Source of the DNA: Pedobacter sp. PF22-3
GTDB taxonomy: Bacteria; Bacteroidota; Bacteroidia; Sphingobacteriales; Sphingobacteriaceae
Direction: 5' to 3'
DNA length: 64,000 nt
NCBI RefSeq assembly: GCF_026239555.1
Contig: NZ_JAPIVP010000004.1
Location: 310,001 to 374,000, forward strand
The first letter of the stretch is position 1; every line of letters begins with the position of its first letter. The notes under the pieces were generated by a model that made no database searches, had not been told where the DNA came from, and saw only the letters and a list, made by a program, of their open reading frames with translations. The translations under genes and the position numbers were made by a program. Of this stretch, positions 18,145 through 26,711 are shown one piece after another.

Positions 18145-18420
18145 ATGGCCGCTATCATATATACTGTAATTAAAGAATTCTTTGTCGAAATTCATGGTCA
18201 TCCGGTAAAGGCCAGAATCCTATCGCCCATTAATGACGATAAAAACTTTACTTTTCAGGTGAACTCGCACTTTAGAAGTAACAGCGAACAGGACGCCAAT
18301 ATACCGGCTTCTACTTTTACTTCATATGCCAATGCGGAACGCCATTTGCTGGGCTATCTGGAGGCTTTTCAAAACACCATGGATTTAGGTGGTGCTGTAG
18401 CACCGGGCGTTAATTTTTAA
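18145..18420 (+). CDS. Small soluble protein of unknown function
   Basis: 91 residues, starting MAAIIYTVIKEFFVEIHGHP and ending LGGAVAPGVNF, with no signal peptide or membrane segment. It looks like a compact beta-rich protein (EFFVEIHGHPVKARILSPI, NFTFQVNSHFRS). I do not recognise a family. Coding potential is supported by a normal codon pattern and a full-length frame on its own strand, with no gene on the other strand. Confidence 0.65.
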   Translation: MAAIIYTVIKEFFVEIHGHPVKARILSPINDDKNFTFQVNSHFRSNSEQDANIPASTFTSYANAERHLLGYLEAFQNTMDLGGAVAPGVNF

Positions 18421-18664
18421 AATTCTAAGCATTATATTTGCATAGCAGTTCTGTGCAAATACCCCTTCTCAAACTTCTTTTCGTTCTGTTAATCTGCCTA
18501 GCAGTTAAAACAACAACCATAAACTTAACGCTCGTCACTATAGATTAGTTAAAACTAATAGTTAAGATTTATCAGATCTGTTAAACTGCAGGAAGTATTT
18601 TATATGTTAACGAAGCGGCCTTTTGTTAACATAATCATAATGTTAACTTAACTTTCTGTTTTTT

Positions 18665-18672
18665 TATCTTTG
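18665..18672 (+). promoter_or_regulatory. -7 promoter element for the 18693 gene
   Basis: TATCTTTG matches TAnnTTTG and lies 20 bases before the ATG. The transcript should start near 18679, leaving a leader of about 14 nt. Confidence 0.5.
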
Positions 18673-18692
18673 TCAAAATCCATAAAATCTAG

Positions 18693-19001
18693 ATGAAAAA
18701 GAATAAATCCAAGTCGAAAAATCATTCGACAAATAAGAAGCTACGCAAAGAATTAGAATCGAAATTAGCCCTTGCATTTAACGAACTTGTTAATCAATAT
18801 GGCAAATCAAAAAAAACGGAAAAAGTAATCGAGAAATTTGCAAAGCAACTGGTTAAAAAAGTTGTCTTCGCTACTCAAGATGATTCTATTACGCCATATA
18901 TTAAGGAGGAAGAAACACCAGTTGCTGCAACAAAAGCAAAAACAGTTAAACCTGTTTCTATAAAAAAAGCTAAAGTTGAGGCTGAAAAGGAAAATATTTA
19001 A
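18693..19001 (+). CDS. Small lysine-rich protein of unknown function
   Basis: 102 residues, strongly basic at both ends (MKKNKSKSKNHSTNKKLRKE, then a tail of lysine, alanine and valine such as VKPVSIKKAKVEAEKEN), with a helical centre (LALAFNELVNQYG, IEKFAKQLVKKVV). The composition resembles small nucleoid-associated or histone H1-like proteins, but no family was recognised. It has its own promoter element and a strong terminator, so it is probably a single-gene unit. Confidence 0.7.
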   Translation: MKKNKSKSKNHSTNKKLRKELESKLALAFNELVNQYGKSKKTEKVIEKFAKQLVKKVVFATQDDSITPYIKEEETPVAATKAKTVKPVSIKKAKVEAEKENI

Positions 19002-19004
19002 AAA

Positions 19005-19041
19005 AATGAAGCCGTCACATGACTGATGAGACGGCTTCATT
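19005..19041. terminator. Bidirectional terminator between convergent genes
   Basis: AATGAAGCCGTC and GACGGCTTCATT form a perfect 12-bp stem with A-rich and T-rich flanks. It serves the 18693 gene and, on the other strand, the lipoprotein gene ending at 19062. Confidence 0.9.
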
Positions 19042-19061
19042 TTATAATCATTATTTGATGA

Positions 19062-20591
19062 TTAGTATACGTTGGTTTGAGGTGTAAAATTAGCCCAACC
19101 TGCTGTCCAATCTGAAGTACCAAATGCACCACGGTGGGCAACTACATCAAAACCAGTTAAGCCTGTAAAACTAGCACCTGCTAATAAAATTGACCCGGTA
19201 TTTAATGTGAATTTAGGAGTAGCACCTAAATCAAAAATGGTTTCATCAATTCCCAAATCCTGCCATTTTCCATAAGTTTCATTTCCGAATGATGCTGTTT
19301 TAAACCAAACATCAATTGCCTGCGTACCAACATTACCAGTTGATTTAGTTTCAACACCAACCGGATTTGGGAATGTTGTTGTACCACCTGTACCGTAACC
19401 ATTTGCTCCCCAACCATCAACACCTGCCAAAACAATATTTTTTAATACTAACTCACCATTAGCAGCATTAGCTAAAGTGGTTGCACCATCAATAAACAAT
19501 CCATTAGGATATGCTGTAAATACAGAATTATAGATTTTTATTTTATTATTTCTTCTCAAATGCATTGCATTTTGAAATTGAGTTGAAATGGTTTTTGTTC
19601 TGTCTTTCTTTGGGCCGATAATTGTTACGTTTGAAAACTGAGGAGATGTGTAAGGTGTAACACTTGATCCAGTTCCATCGTTGTCAACTTCAAAACCATT
19701 AGAACCAGATTGGTCAGCAGAATTTGCATCACGGATACCAATAGCAAACTGAACGGTACCACGGAAACCAAAATCAACGTCAAAATCATCATCAAGGCCA
19801 CGGTATGCAATTAAGTGTTTCGCATTTACAGTTCCACCAAACCATTCAAAGGCATCATCTAAGCCATAAGAACACTGCACATAATCAATTACAGTTCCTG
19901 AACCTACTGAACCCATGGTTAAAGAGTTAACTTCTTGGTTAGGATTAATCGGTGTACCGGCATAATCAATTCTTAAATATTTTAAAACACCAGAGTTATC
20001 TGTATCAACAGTACCACCGTGCCAGCCTTCGTAAGCGCCTTCTAATTCGGCCTCACCACCTGATTGATTGTTAGTTGCTTTTCCACATAATACAACACCA
20101 CCCCAATCTCCTGGCTCACGCAATCCCGGAGCACGTTCTGAAGTAAAAATGATAGGTTGAGATGCAGTACCTTCAGCAATTAATTTGTTTCCTCTTTGTA
20201 CAACCAAAGTACCTTTTGTCTCTCTGTCGCCAATAATCACCGTACCGGCTTCAATTTCTAAGGTAACTCCTTCAATGGCTGCTAAACCTGCTTTATTTTT
20301 TGCATCTCTACCTACTCTAACAAAACCATTAAGTCTGTAAATTTTGTCTTTAGTCCACTTGGTATTGGTAGTAATGCTTCCATTCGCAACCTCAACTATT
20401 GGTTTAGTAAATCCGGTAGTTGGATTTGTACCTGTGCCAGATCCGTTGCCAGAATTATATCCTGCTTCATTGTATTCGATAATAGTTGTTCTTTTACATG
20501 AACTAAAAATTAATGTTCCTGCCAAAACAAATACCATTGTTTTGAATCCGTTAGTACCAAATTTTGGCTTGTAAAGCTTTTTCATATTCAT
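19062..20591 (-). CDS. Surface lipoprotein, probable beta-helix, partner of the TonB receptor
   Basis: 509 residues. The start MNMKKLYKPKFGTNGFKTMV runs into a hydrophobic stretch ending IFSSC, so Cys32 should be lipidated. A Ser/Gly-rich linker follows (NSGNGSGTGTNPTTG), then many short beta-type repeats with Asn, Gly and Asp, including GGVVLCGKATNN, GLDDAFEWFGGTVNAKH and GLDDDFDVDFGFRG, which suggests a right-handed beta-helix. No catalytic motif was recognised. It lies 28 bases after the TonB-dependent receptor gene and is probably co-transcribed with it, so it may capture the ligand that the receptor imports. Confidence 0.72.
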   Translation of the reverse strand: MNMKKLYKPKFGTNGFKTMVFVLAGTLIFSSCKRTTIIEYNEAGYNSGNGSGTGTNPTTGFTKPIVEVANGSITTNTKWTKDKIYRLNGFVRVGRDAKNKAGLAAIEGVTLEIEAGTVIIGDRETKGTLVVQRGNKLIAEGTASQPIIFTSERAPGLREPGDWGGVVLCGKATNNQSGGEAELEGAYEGWHGGTVDTDNSGVLKYLRIDYAGTPINPNQEVNSLTMGSVGSGTVIDYVQCSYGLDDAFEWFGGTVNAKHLIAYRGLDDDFDVDFGFRGTVQFAIGIRDANSADQSGSNGFEVDNDGTGSSVTPYTSPQFSNVTIIGPKKDRTKTISTQFQNAMHLRRNNKIKIYNSVFTAYPNGLFIDGATTLANAANGELVLKNIVLAGVDGWGANGYGTGGTTTFPNPVGVETKSTGNVGTQAIDVWFKTASFGNETYGKWQDLGIDETIFDLGATPKFTLNTGSILLAGASFTGLTGFDVVAHRGAFGTSDWTAGWANFTPQTNVY

Positions 20592-20619
20592 TTTTCCTAT
20601 TTAAGTCTTTATTTTTTAT

Positions 20620-23463
20620 TTAAAATATTTTGTAAGAAAGCGTTAATCCGAATTGACGGCCACTTCTAAACTGGGCAGTAACCTGATCTTCCGATTGATC
20701 AAATTTTCCATCTTGATTTCCGTCTTGCATCAATGTAAAGTTTTGATTAAGTAAGTCGTTGAAGTTGGCTTTTAAGGATAGTTTATTGGTAAAGTTTTTC
20801 GTCACAACTAAATCAACTACATTTCTTGGCATCTCATAAATATCCCTGATCAGATCTGTGCCAACAAATGCAATACGTTTTCCTGCAACATTATAAAGCA
20901 GGTTAACCTGGAATTTAGATTTAATGTTATTATAGAAGATAGCTGCGTTTAAAATATATGGCGATTGTCCTTGCATCGGACGATTATTTGATTGCCCAAT
21001 TGCGCTGGCACCATCAAACATCACTTTACTATTAATGTAAGAAGCATTTAACAAAATTGTGATATCATTTAGAAACTTACTTTCACTTAATCCTGCAAGT
21101 GATTTACGCATTTCTAGTTCTACCCCTATATTTCTAACGTTCTGAGCGTTATTAAAATTAAAAGACTGCGCATTAGAACCAGGTATAGCAGTCATCTCGA
21201 TGGCATCTTTAAATTTTTTGTAGAAACCCGAAATACTAATCAGTTCGCTTGTTGAAGGATAGAATTCATATTTTAAATCATAATTATCAATCTTTGCTGT
21301 TTTTAAATTTGGGTTACCGGCAACATTGAAATTCTGATCAAAATCATAAAATGAAAAGGGAGCAATCTCTCTGAATTCTGGCCTGTTTAATGTCTTACCA
21401 TAAGCTAATCTGAATAAAGATTTTTCATTTATATTAAACTGAATATTCGCCGAAGGAAGTACCCTCGTAATATCATTATTAACATTAACAGGGCCTCCAG
21501 TATCAAAACTGTTCAGTTTTTGAACATTATTCTCCACCCTTGCGCCTGCAACTATTGTTAATTTATCCTTATAAGGCAAAACAAAATTCGCAAATCCAGC
21601 TAATAGTTTATTTGAAGCATCATAATTGTCATACGGATTAGATTTTTCATCCAATCTGATTCCTGTTGTCGTATTAATATTTTTCCAGTCAAAAAGTTCT
21701 TCTATAGTACCTTTTAACAATGACTGATCAAATTCTAATGAATTTGCCCGCACGTAACCGATGTTTCTTGAAGAAAATGTTCTCTGCTTATCTTCATAAT
21801 AACCACCAACTTTTACCGAAGGCTTAAAACCTTCTGATTTTGGCGCAAGTGCCTGTTCAACATTAAATGCACCAGTTTTGATATCCTCATTCATTTTGGA
21901 ATAAAACCTTCCCAAAAACTCTGGTTGAGCACCACCAGTTGGCACGAAAATATTATAAGTACCATCTCCGTTGGCAAGTGTTCTGTAGCGCGAATAATCT
22001 GGCTGATCTCTGAATGATTTACTATAACCTAATACCCAGTCAAACTTGGTATGCTCTTCATTGAATTTATGAACACCCGATAGTTGCCCTGAATAAATGC
22101 CACGATATAAAACATTCGAAGCGTAATTGGCATACTCTTGTTGCTTTTCAGACCCCAAGCGACTAACGTATTGTGATGTACTTAATTGATTATACAAGTT
22201 TTTGAACTCGAAAGTATTGTTGTTATCTAATTTAAAGGCCCAGTTATGTACAAGCCCTAAACGAACATTGTAGGTGTACTGATCGTCATTATACCTGTAA
22301 TTTTCTTCAGCAATTTTCGAAATTGGATCATAAACCTCGTAGTTTCCCCTAAACACAGCATTATTTGTTTTGCTGTTGCTGTAGGTAATCGCCGTAATAT
22401 TTCCCAATAACTTATTGTTGATGTTAAATCGCTTGCTACCGTAGATATTTAATTTTTGATCCAGATTAGCGGTATTAACTTCTGGCACCCAATTATTTCT
22501 TAGTGCGTGCCCTGCGGCGTTCAATTTGCTTGCATTAACCTGGTTTAAATTTGAAGGGAAATTAATAGGTAAATCATTTTCACCTGTATTAAAGCCAGTA
22601 AAATATAAGCTTCCTGTATTAGTCCTTTTAAAATCTTTGAAAGTAGCATTCTGGCGGTAACTTGTACCATAATCTATTGTTAACCGATCATCATCAGGAA
22701 TGCTTTTAAGAAAAACTTTAACAACCCCTCCTGCAAAATCTGCAGGAATATCAGCCGAAGGGCTTTTATAAACCAATACACGGTCAATTTGATTGCTTGG
22801 GATTAAATCAAAGGAAAAAGATCGAACGTCTGTTTCCAGACTGGGTGCAGTAACATTGTTTAACTGAACGTTATTGTAACGTTCGGCCAAACCACGAATA
22901 TTAATAAAGCGATTGTCTACAATCGTAATACCCGGAACACGTTTTACCACCTGCGCAGCATCCGTATCACCAGATCGCTGAATGGTTTGAGATGAAACCC
23001 CGTTTGCAATTGACTGAGACTTTTTCAGCTCTGCCAAAAGAGAAACTTCAGTACCTGATTTCCTAGCGCCTGTAATTACAACATCGTTAAGGGTAGATTG
23101 ATCATCTTCCATCACAACATCTATCACAGTTGTTTTTCCTGGAGTAACTTTTACATTTGGGATTACCTGTTTTTTAAAAGAAATAAAAGAAAAACTTACG
23201 CGGTAAGTTCCTGGTTTTACAGTATTTAAAATATAATTACCATCAGCATCACTGGTAGTACCAATTGATGTTCCTTCTATCAGTACAGATAGGCCCACTA
23301 AAGTTTGACCTGTGGATTTATCCGTTATTTTACCAGAAATTTTTCCAGTTTGGGCATACGAAAGTATGCTGATCGTCAAAGCGAACACAGTAAGTGCCGC
23401 TCTTTTAAAAGAGTTTAGTAATTCCAATTTGCCTTTATTTGATAAGGGCAAAATTATTACCAC
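20620..23463 (-). CDS. TonB-dependent outer membrane receptor with a CarboxypepD_reg-like domain
   Basis: 947 residues from a GTG start; a TTG 12 codons later (23427) would also give a good signal peptide (cleavage near SYAQ). Order: signal peptide, CarboxypepD_reg-like domain (GKISGKITDKSTGQTLVGLS, about residues 40-120), plug (QVVKRVPGITIVDNRFINIR), then a large beta barrel ending in Phe. It moves a large ligand across the outer membrane with energy from TonB-ExbBD. No SusD gene follows; the next gene encodes a lipoprotein instead, so this is not a standard glycan Sus pair. The substrate is unknown. Confidence 0.9.
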   Translation of the reverse strand: MVIILPLSNKGKLELLNSFKRAALTVFALTISILSYAQTGKISGKITDKSTGQTLVGLSVLIEGTSIGTTSDADGNYILNTVKPGTYRVSFSFISFKKQVIPNVKVTPGKTTVIDVVMEDDQSTLNDVVITGARKSGTEVSLLAELKKSQSIANGVSSQTIQRSGDTDAAQVVKRVPGITIVDNRFINIRGLAERYNNVQLNNVTAPSLETDVRSFSFDLIPSNQIDRVLVYKSPSADIPADFAGGVVKVFLKSIPDDDRLTIDYGTSYRQNATFKDFKRTNTGSLYFTGFNTGENDLPINFPSNLNQVNASKLNAAGHALRNNWVPEVNTANLDQKLNIYGSKRFNINNKLLGNITAITYSNSKTNNAVFRGNYEVYDPISKIAEENYRYNDDQYTYNVRLGLVHNWAFKLDNNNTFEFKNLYNQLSTSQYVSRLGSEKQQEYANYASNVLYRGIYSGQLSGVHKFNEEHTKFDWVLGYSKSFRDQPDYSRYRTLANGDGTYNIFVPTGGAQPEFLGRFYSKMNEDIKTGAFNVEQALAPKSEGFKPSVKVGGYYEDKQRTFSSRNIGYVRANSLEFDQSLLKGTIEELFDWKNINTTTGIRLDEKSNPYDNYDASNKLLAGFANFVLPYKDKLTIVAGARVENNVQKLNSFDTGGPVNVNNDITRVLPSANIQFNINEKSLFRLAYGKTLNRPEFREIAPFSFYDFDQNFNVAGNPNLKTAKIDNYDLKYEFYPSTSELISISGFYKKFKDAIEMTAIPGSNAQSFNFNNAQNVRNIGVELEMRKSLAGLSESKFLNDITILLNASYINSKVMFDGASAIGQSNNRPMQGQSPYILNAAIFYNNIKSKFQVNLLYNVAGKRIAFVGTDLIRDIYEMPRNVVDLVVTKNFTNKLSLKANFNDLLNQNFTLMQDGNQDGKFDQSEDQVTAQFRSGRQFGLTLSYKIF

Positions 23464-23538
23464 AGTGTTAACTATAGGTTAGATGTTAATTAAGGTTTGT
23501 TTACCTTAAGGTTAATTCTAAGTTAACAGCATTCAATC

Positions 23539-24054
23539 CTAATATTTAATTCCTGTCTTCTTGCAAATGAAGTGCAATAACCAGATTGGCCCAATTAACA
23601 AGAATTTAACATCATCCAAAAATGAAGGTTTTTTCCCTTCTATTTTATGCCCAATAAACTGCCCTATCCAGGCACCTACAAATATTGCTGCATAAATGAC
23701 ATAAGCAGTTCCACTACCCAAACCAACTGCCTGCTCAATTTTAACGATGATGTAACTCATTAGTCCCACTACCCAGATCATCATGAAAAATAATACTGGT
23801 GATAAAGTGAAATAATAATACAAGCTAAAAGCCAGAAGAAATGAAGCCCAGTTAAAGAATCCATTATAACTGCCAAGAAAACTTAAATGTGGAAACGGAA
23901 TTTGCCACACTAAACCCAATAGGCTAAAAACAATTAATGGAACACAAATCCAGTGTACCAACTTATTAGTTGGATTTTGGTGACTTTCTGCATACTTATC
24001 AAAAAGTACATCTACTGGTCTTTTTGGTTCAATTTTAATGGTTTGCTTGCTCAT
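23539..24054 (-). CDS. Mpo1-like (DUF962) membrane protein
   Basis: 171 residues with about four membrane segments. The family markers are present: KYAESHQNPTNKLVHWICVP near the start and GQFIGHKIEGKKPSFLDD before the last segment, carrying the conserved His residues. The yeast member Mpo1 is an iron-dependent dioxygenase that removes one carbon from 2-hydroxy fatty acids. A similar lipid reaction is plausible, since sphingolipids with hydroxy acids occur in this phylum, but it is inference. It stands after the rny terminator and before the TonB receptor gene. Confidence 0.83.
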   Translation of the reverse strand: MSKQTIKIEPKRPVDVLFDKYAESHQNPTNKLVHWICVPLIVFSLLGLVWQIPFPHLSFLGSYNGFFNWASFLLAFSLYYYFTLSPVLFFMMIWVVGLMSYIIVKIEQAVGLGSGTAYVIYAAIFVGAWIGQFIGHKIEGKKPSFLDDVKFLLIGPIWLLHFICKKTGIKY

Positions 24055-24070
24055 TATGTAAAAATAAAAA

Positions 24071-24093
24071 AAGCGACGGATATTCCATCGCTT
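24071..24093 (-). terminator. Terminator downstream of rny
   Basis: AAGCGATGGA and TCCGTCGCTT (one mismatch) form a stem followed on the minus strand by a long T-rich run (24060-24070). It lies between the palindromic repeat after rny and the Mpo1-like gene. Confidence 0.75.
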
Positions 24094-24117
24094 AATATAT
24101 TGTTTATTAAACAGCTC

Positions 24118-24212
24118 GTCATGCTGACCTGTAGCGCAGCGGAAAGCTACGCAGTAAATTTATTTCAGCATCCTTTCTGCTATATAGATCCTGAAACAAG
24201 TTCAGGATGACG
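24118..24212. repeat. Palindromic intergenic repeat (CGTCATGCTGA type)
   Basis: It begins CGTCATGCTGACCTGTAGCG and ends GATCCTGAAACAAGTTCAGGATGACG-like, with a shorter internal stem (CTGAAACAAGTTCAG). It is a different family from the elements at 7735 and 55297 but occupies the same kind of site, right after a gene (rny). Confidence 0.7.
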
Positions 24213-24231
24213 ATTCGGCGAATTGACTTCT

Positions 24232-25803
24232 TTATTTCGCAAAGGCTACAGAACGGGTTTCCCTGATCACGGTAACCTTAATCTGTCCCGGATAAGTCAT
24301 TTCGGTTTGGATACGGGTCGAAATATCAGCAGCTAAAAGCTCAGCCTGCGCATCAGTAATGCGTTCGCTTTCTACAATTACACGTAATTCTCTACCAGCC
24401 TGAATAGCGAAAGTTTTTTCTACACCTGGGTAAGATAAAGCCAGTTCTTCTAAATCTTTCAAACGTTTAATATAACTTTCCACCACTTCACGACGAGCAC
24501 CAGGGCGAGCGCCAGAAATGGCATCACAAGCCTGTACAATTGGAGAGATCATCGAAGTCATCTCAATTTCATCGTGGTGGGCACCAATGGCATTACAAAT
24601 TTCAGGATGTTCTTTATATTTTTCGGCCAGCTGCATACCCAAAATAGCGTGTGGCAATTCTGGATTATCATCAGGTACTTTACCGATATCGTGTAATAAA
24701 CCTGCACGTTTAGCCATTTTAGCGTTTAAGCCCAGTTCTGCAGCCATAGTAGCACAGAAATTGGCTACTTCACGTGAGTGATGTAACAGGTTTTGTCCGT
24801 ATGATGAACGGTAACGCATACGACCAACCATACGGATCAACTCAGGATGCAAACCATGGATACCTAAATCAATTACCGTGCGCTCTCCAATTTCTACAAT
24901 CTCATCTTCGATCTGTTTTTTGGTTTTGGCTACAATTTCTTCAATACGCGCCGGGTGGATACGACCATCCGTTACCAAACGGTGTAAAGCCAAACGGGCT
25001 ATTTCTCTTCTTACCGGGTCGAAACCTGATAAAATAATGGCTTCTGGTGTATCATCTACAATAATCTCAATACCGGTTGCCGCTTCTAAAGCGCGGATAT
25101 TTCTACCTTCCCTACCAATAACGCGACCTTTAATCTCATCACTTTCAATATGGAAAATAGAGACAGAATTTTCAATTGCAGCCTCTGTAGCGGTACGCTG
25201 AATGGTTTGAATTACTACTTTTTTAGCTTCTTTACTTGCCGTTAATTTGGCTTCATCTACAATATCCTTCACCTGCATCATAGCCTGTGTACGGGCTTCC
25301 TGTTTCAGATTTTCTACCAATTGTTCTTTGGCTTCTTCAGCAGAAAGGCCAGCAATGGTTTCCAATTGCTTTAGATGTTGATTTTTAAGCAGTTCTACTT
25401 CTTCCTGCTTTTTAATAGCAAGTTCGGTTTGTTTTTCGAGGTTGCTTTTGTGCTTATCGAGTTCCTGCTCTTTTTTATTAAAGTTTTCCATGCGTTGATT
25501 TACCGATTGCTCTTTCTGCTTAATGGTATTTTCGCGCTGGTTAATGGTATTGTTTCTGGCACTAACTTCTTGTTCGTGCTCGGCTTTTAACTGTAAAAAT
25601 TTCTCTTTTGCTTCTAAAAGTTTATTCTTTTTTAAAATTTCTGCATTGTTTTCTGCATCTTTTAAAATCTTTTTCACCTTATTCTGTGCGGCAATTTCCT
25701 GCTGTTTAAGCAAGTTACGCAGGAGAAATCTTCCTATTACTACTCCAATAGCTATACCCGCTATTACGGCAAATACATATCCTAATATTTCAACTATTTC
25801 CAT
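24232..25803 (-). CDS. rny: Ribonuclease Y
   Basis: RNase Y is a membrane-bound endoribonuclease that starts mRNA decay. The 523 residues show the full layout: N-terminal membrane segment ([19 protein letters not shown]), a long charged coiled coil (about 30-180), a KH RNA-binding domain ([20 protein letters not shown]), and an HD domain with [12 protein letters not shown] near residue 367 supplying metal ligands. Length is normal. The gene follows zapA, with a gap of about 260 bases that may hold a small RNA. Confidence 0.97.
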   Translation of the reverse strand: MEIVEILGYVFAVIAGIAIGVVIGRFLLRNLLKQQEIAAQNKVKKILKDAENNAEILKKNKLLEAKEKFLQLKAEHEQEVSARNNTINQRENTIKQKEQSVNQRMENFNKKEQELDKHKSNLEKQTELAIKKQEEVELLKNQHLKQLETIAGLSAEEAKEQLVENLKQEARTQAMMQVKDIVDEAKLTASKEAKKVVIQTIQRTATEAAIENSVSIFHIESDEIKGRVIGREGRNIRALEAATGIEIIVDDTPEAIILSGFDPVRREIARLALHRLVTDGRIHPARIEEIVAKTKKQIEDEIVEIGERTVIDLGIHGLHPELIRMVGRMRYRSSYGQNLLHHSREVANFCATMAAELGLNAKMAKRAGLLHDIGKVPDDNPELPHAILGMQLAEKYKEHPEICNAIGAHHDEIEMTSMISPIVQACDAISGARPGARREVVESYIKRLKDLEELALSYPGVEKTFAIQAGRELRVIVESERITDAQAELLAADISTRIQTEMTYPGQIKVTVIRETRSVAFAK

Positions 25804-25814
25804 TTTGTTTTTTA

Positions 25815-26050
25815 TGTAAAAAAAAACCGCAACTAATTTTTAAAGTCTCATACATTTTAAACCTCAACTAAGCATAATTAGGGTTTAAGCCATTTTCAGG
25901 TGCCAAAGCAGATGAAATACGCCCTCTTAACCCTATAGATATTGAAGTGTTAAGTTTTATAAAATTTGAAACTCAAAAACTAGCTACGGCTATGTTTTTA
26001 TGCTAAATATGGGCATCGCCTAAGCGCTGAAATAATTCAACGTTACGAAT
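25815..26050 (-). ncRNA. Candidate 6S RNA between zapA and rny
   Basis: This 260-base gap has no open frame and contains pairing segments, for example GGGTTAAG with CTTAAACCC around 25880-25935 and a T9 run after GTTGCGG near 25815 that could end a transcript. In many bacteria the 6S RNA gene lies beside zapA, and Rfam has a Bacteroidota version (6S-Flavo). The call rests on position and partial pairing only; the exact ends are not known. Confidence 0.3.
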
Positions 26051-26066
26051 GCCGAAAGAACGAACC

Positions 26067-26357
26067 TTATTTTGAAAAGAAATTACTGAGTAAAACATCC
26101 AATTCTTCAACTTTATCGGCAACAGCAGTATCCTGGTTTTGTACTTTATTTTCTGTTCTTAATACGGCCGTTGCATAATGCAATACAGCCATAGAAAGAA
26201 GGTCTTGCTTATCTCTAACCGCATAATTATCCTGATAATCTTTTATGCGCTCATTGATCATTTTCGCTGCCCGTCTCACAATTTCTTCCTCTTCCATATT
26301 CACCTTTAGCGGATAAATACGGTCGGAAATGGTTATTTTAATCGAGATTTCTCCCAT
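26067..26357 (-). CDS. zapA: Cell division protein ZapA
   Basis: ZapA binds FtsZ filaments and bundles them at the division site. The 96 residues start GEISIKITISDRIYPLKVNM and continue EEEEIVRRAAKMINERIKDY, the usual N-terminal fold, followed by a long helix that forms the tetramer coil. The length matches the family. It lies 32 bases after a small coiled-coil gene and after pheT, and this grouping is conserved in the phylum. Confidence 0.88.
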   Translation of the reverse strand: MGEISIKITISDRIYPLKVNMEEEEIVRRAAKMINERIKDYQDNYAVRDKQDLLSMAVLHYATAVLRTENKVQNQDTAVADKVEELDVLLSNFFSK

Positions 26358-26389
26358 TTGTTAGCTTAGTTTCTGATTTCCTTGCATCA

Positions 26390-26680
26390 CTATTTTTTCA
26401 ATAATGCAATACTCTTATCAATCTCCCGCACAAAATCGTTAATTTTTTGTTTAATGTCAAGCGATTTTTCACTTGCCCCCTCTATACGCTTAGCCAATTT
26501 TGTAACCCTTAATTTTTCATCAAGTTCTACATTCTTACCTTTCGCTGTATCGAGCGCTACCTTTAACGATTGATTTTCAAGCTTTAATAAATCATTTTCT
26601 TCCTGTAGCGTATTACATAAGGCCAGTACCTGGGCCGTTTTTTGTAATACTTTATCTAATTGATCTGCAACAGAAGCCAT
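26390..26680 (-). CDS. Small coiled-coil protein next to zapA
   Basis: 96 residues, almost all heptad-type coiled coil (LCNTLQEENDLLKLENQSLK, VELDEKLRVTKLAKRIEGAS) with no membrane segment. It lies between pheT (31 bases before) and zapA (32 bases after), all in the same direction. Size, coil and position recall ZapB, the partner of ZapA in enterobacteria, but similarity cannot be shown from coils alone. A role in Z-ring organisation is inference. Confidence 0.8.
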   Translation of the reverse strand: MASVADQLDKVLQKTAQVLALCNTLQEENDLLKLENQSLKVALDTAKGKNVELDEKLRVTKLAKRIEGASEKSLDIKQKINDFVREIDKSIALLKK

Positions 26681-26711
26681 GAATTTATTTCTAAAAATAC
26701 GAATTTATATT

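Noticed and set aside
24774..25201. Plus-strand frames inside rny
   Set aside because: Shadows of the real gene on the other strand.
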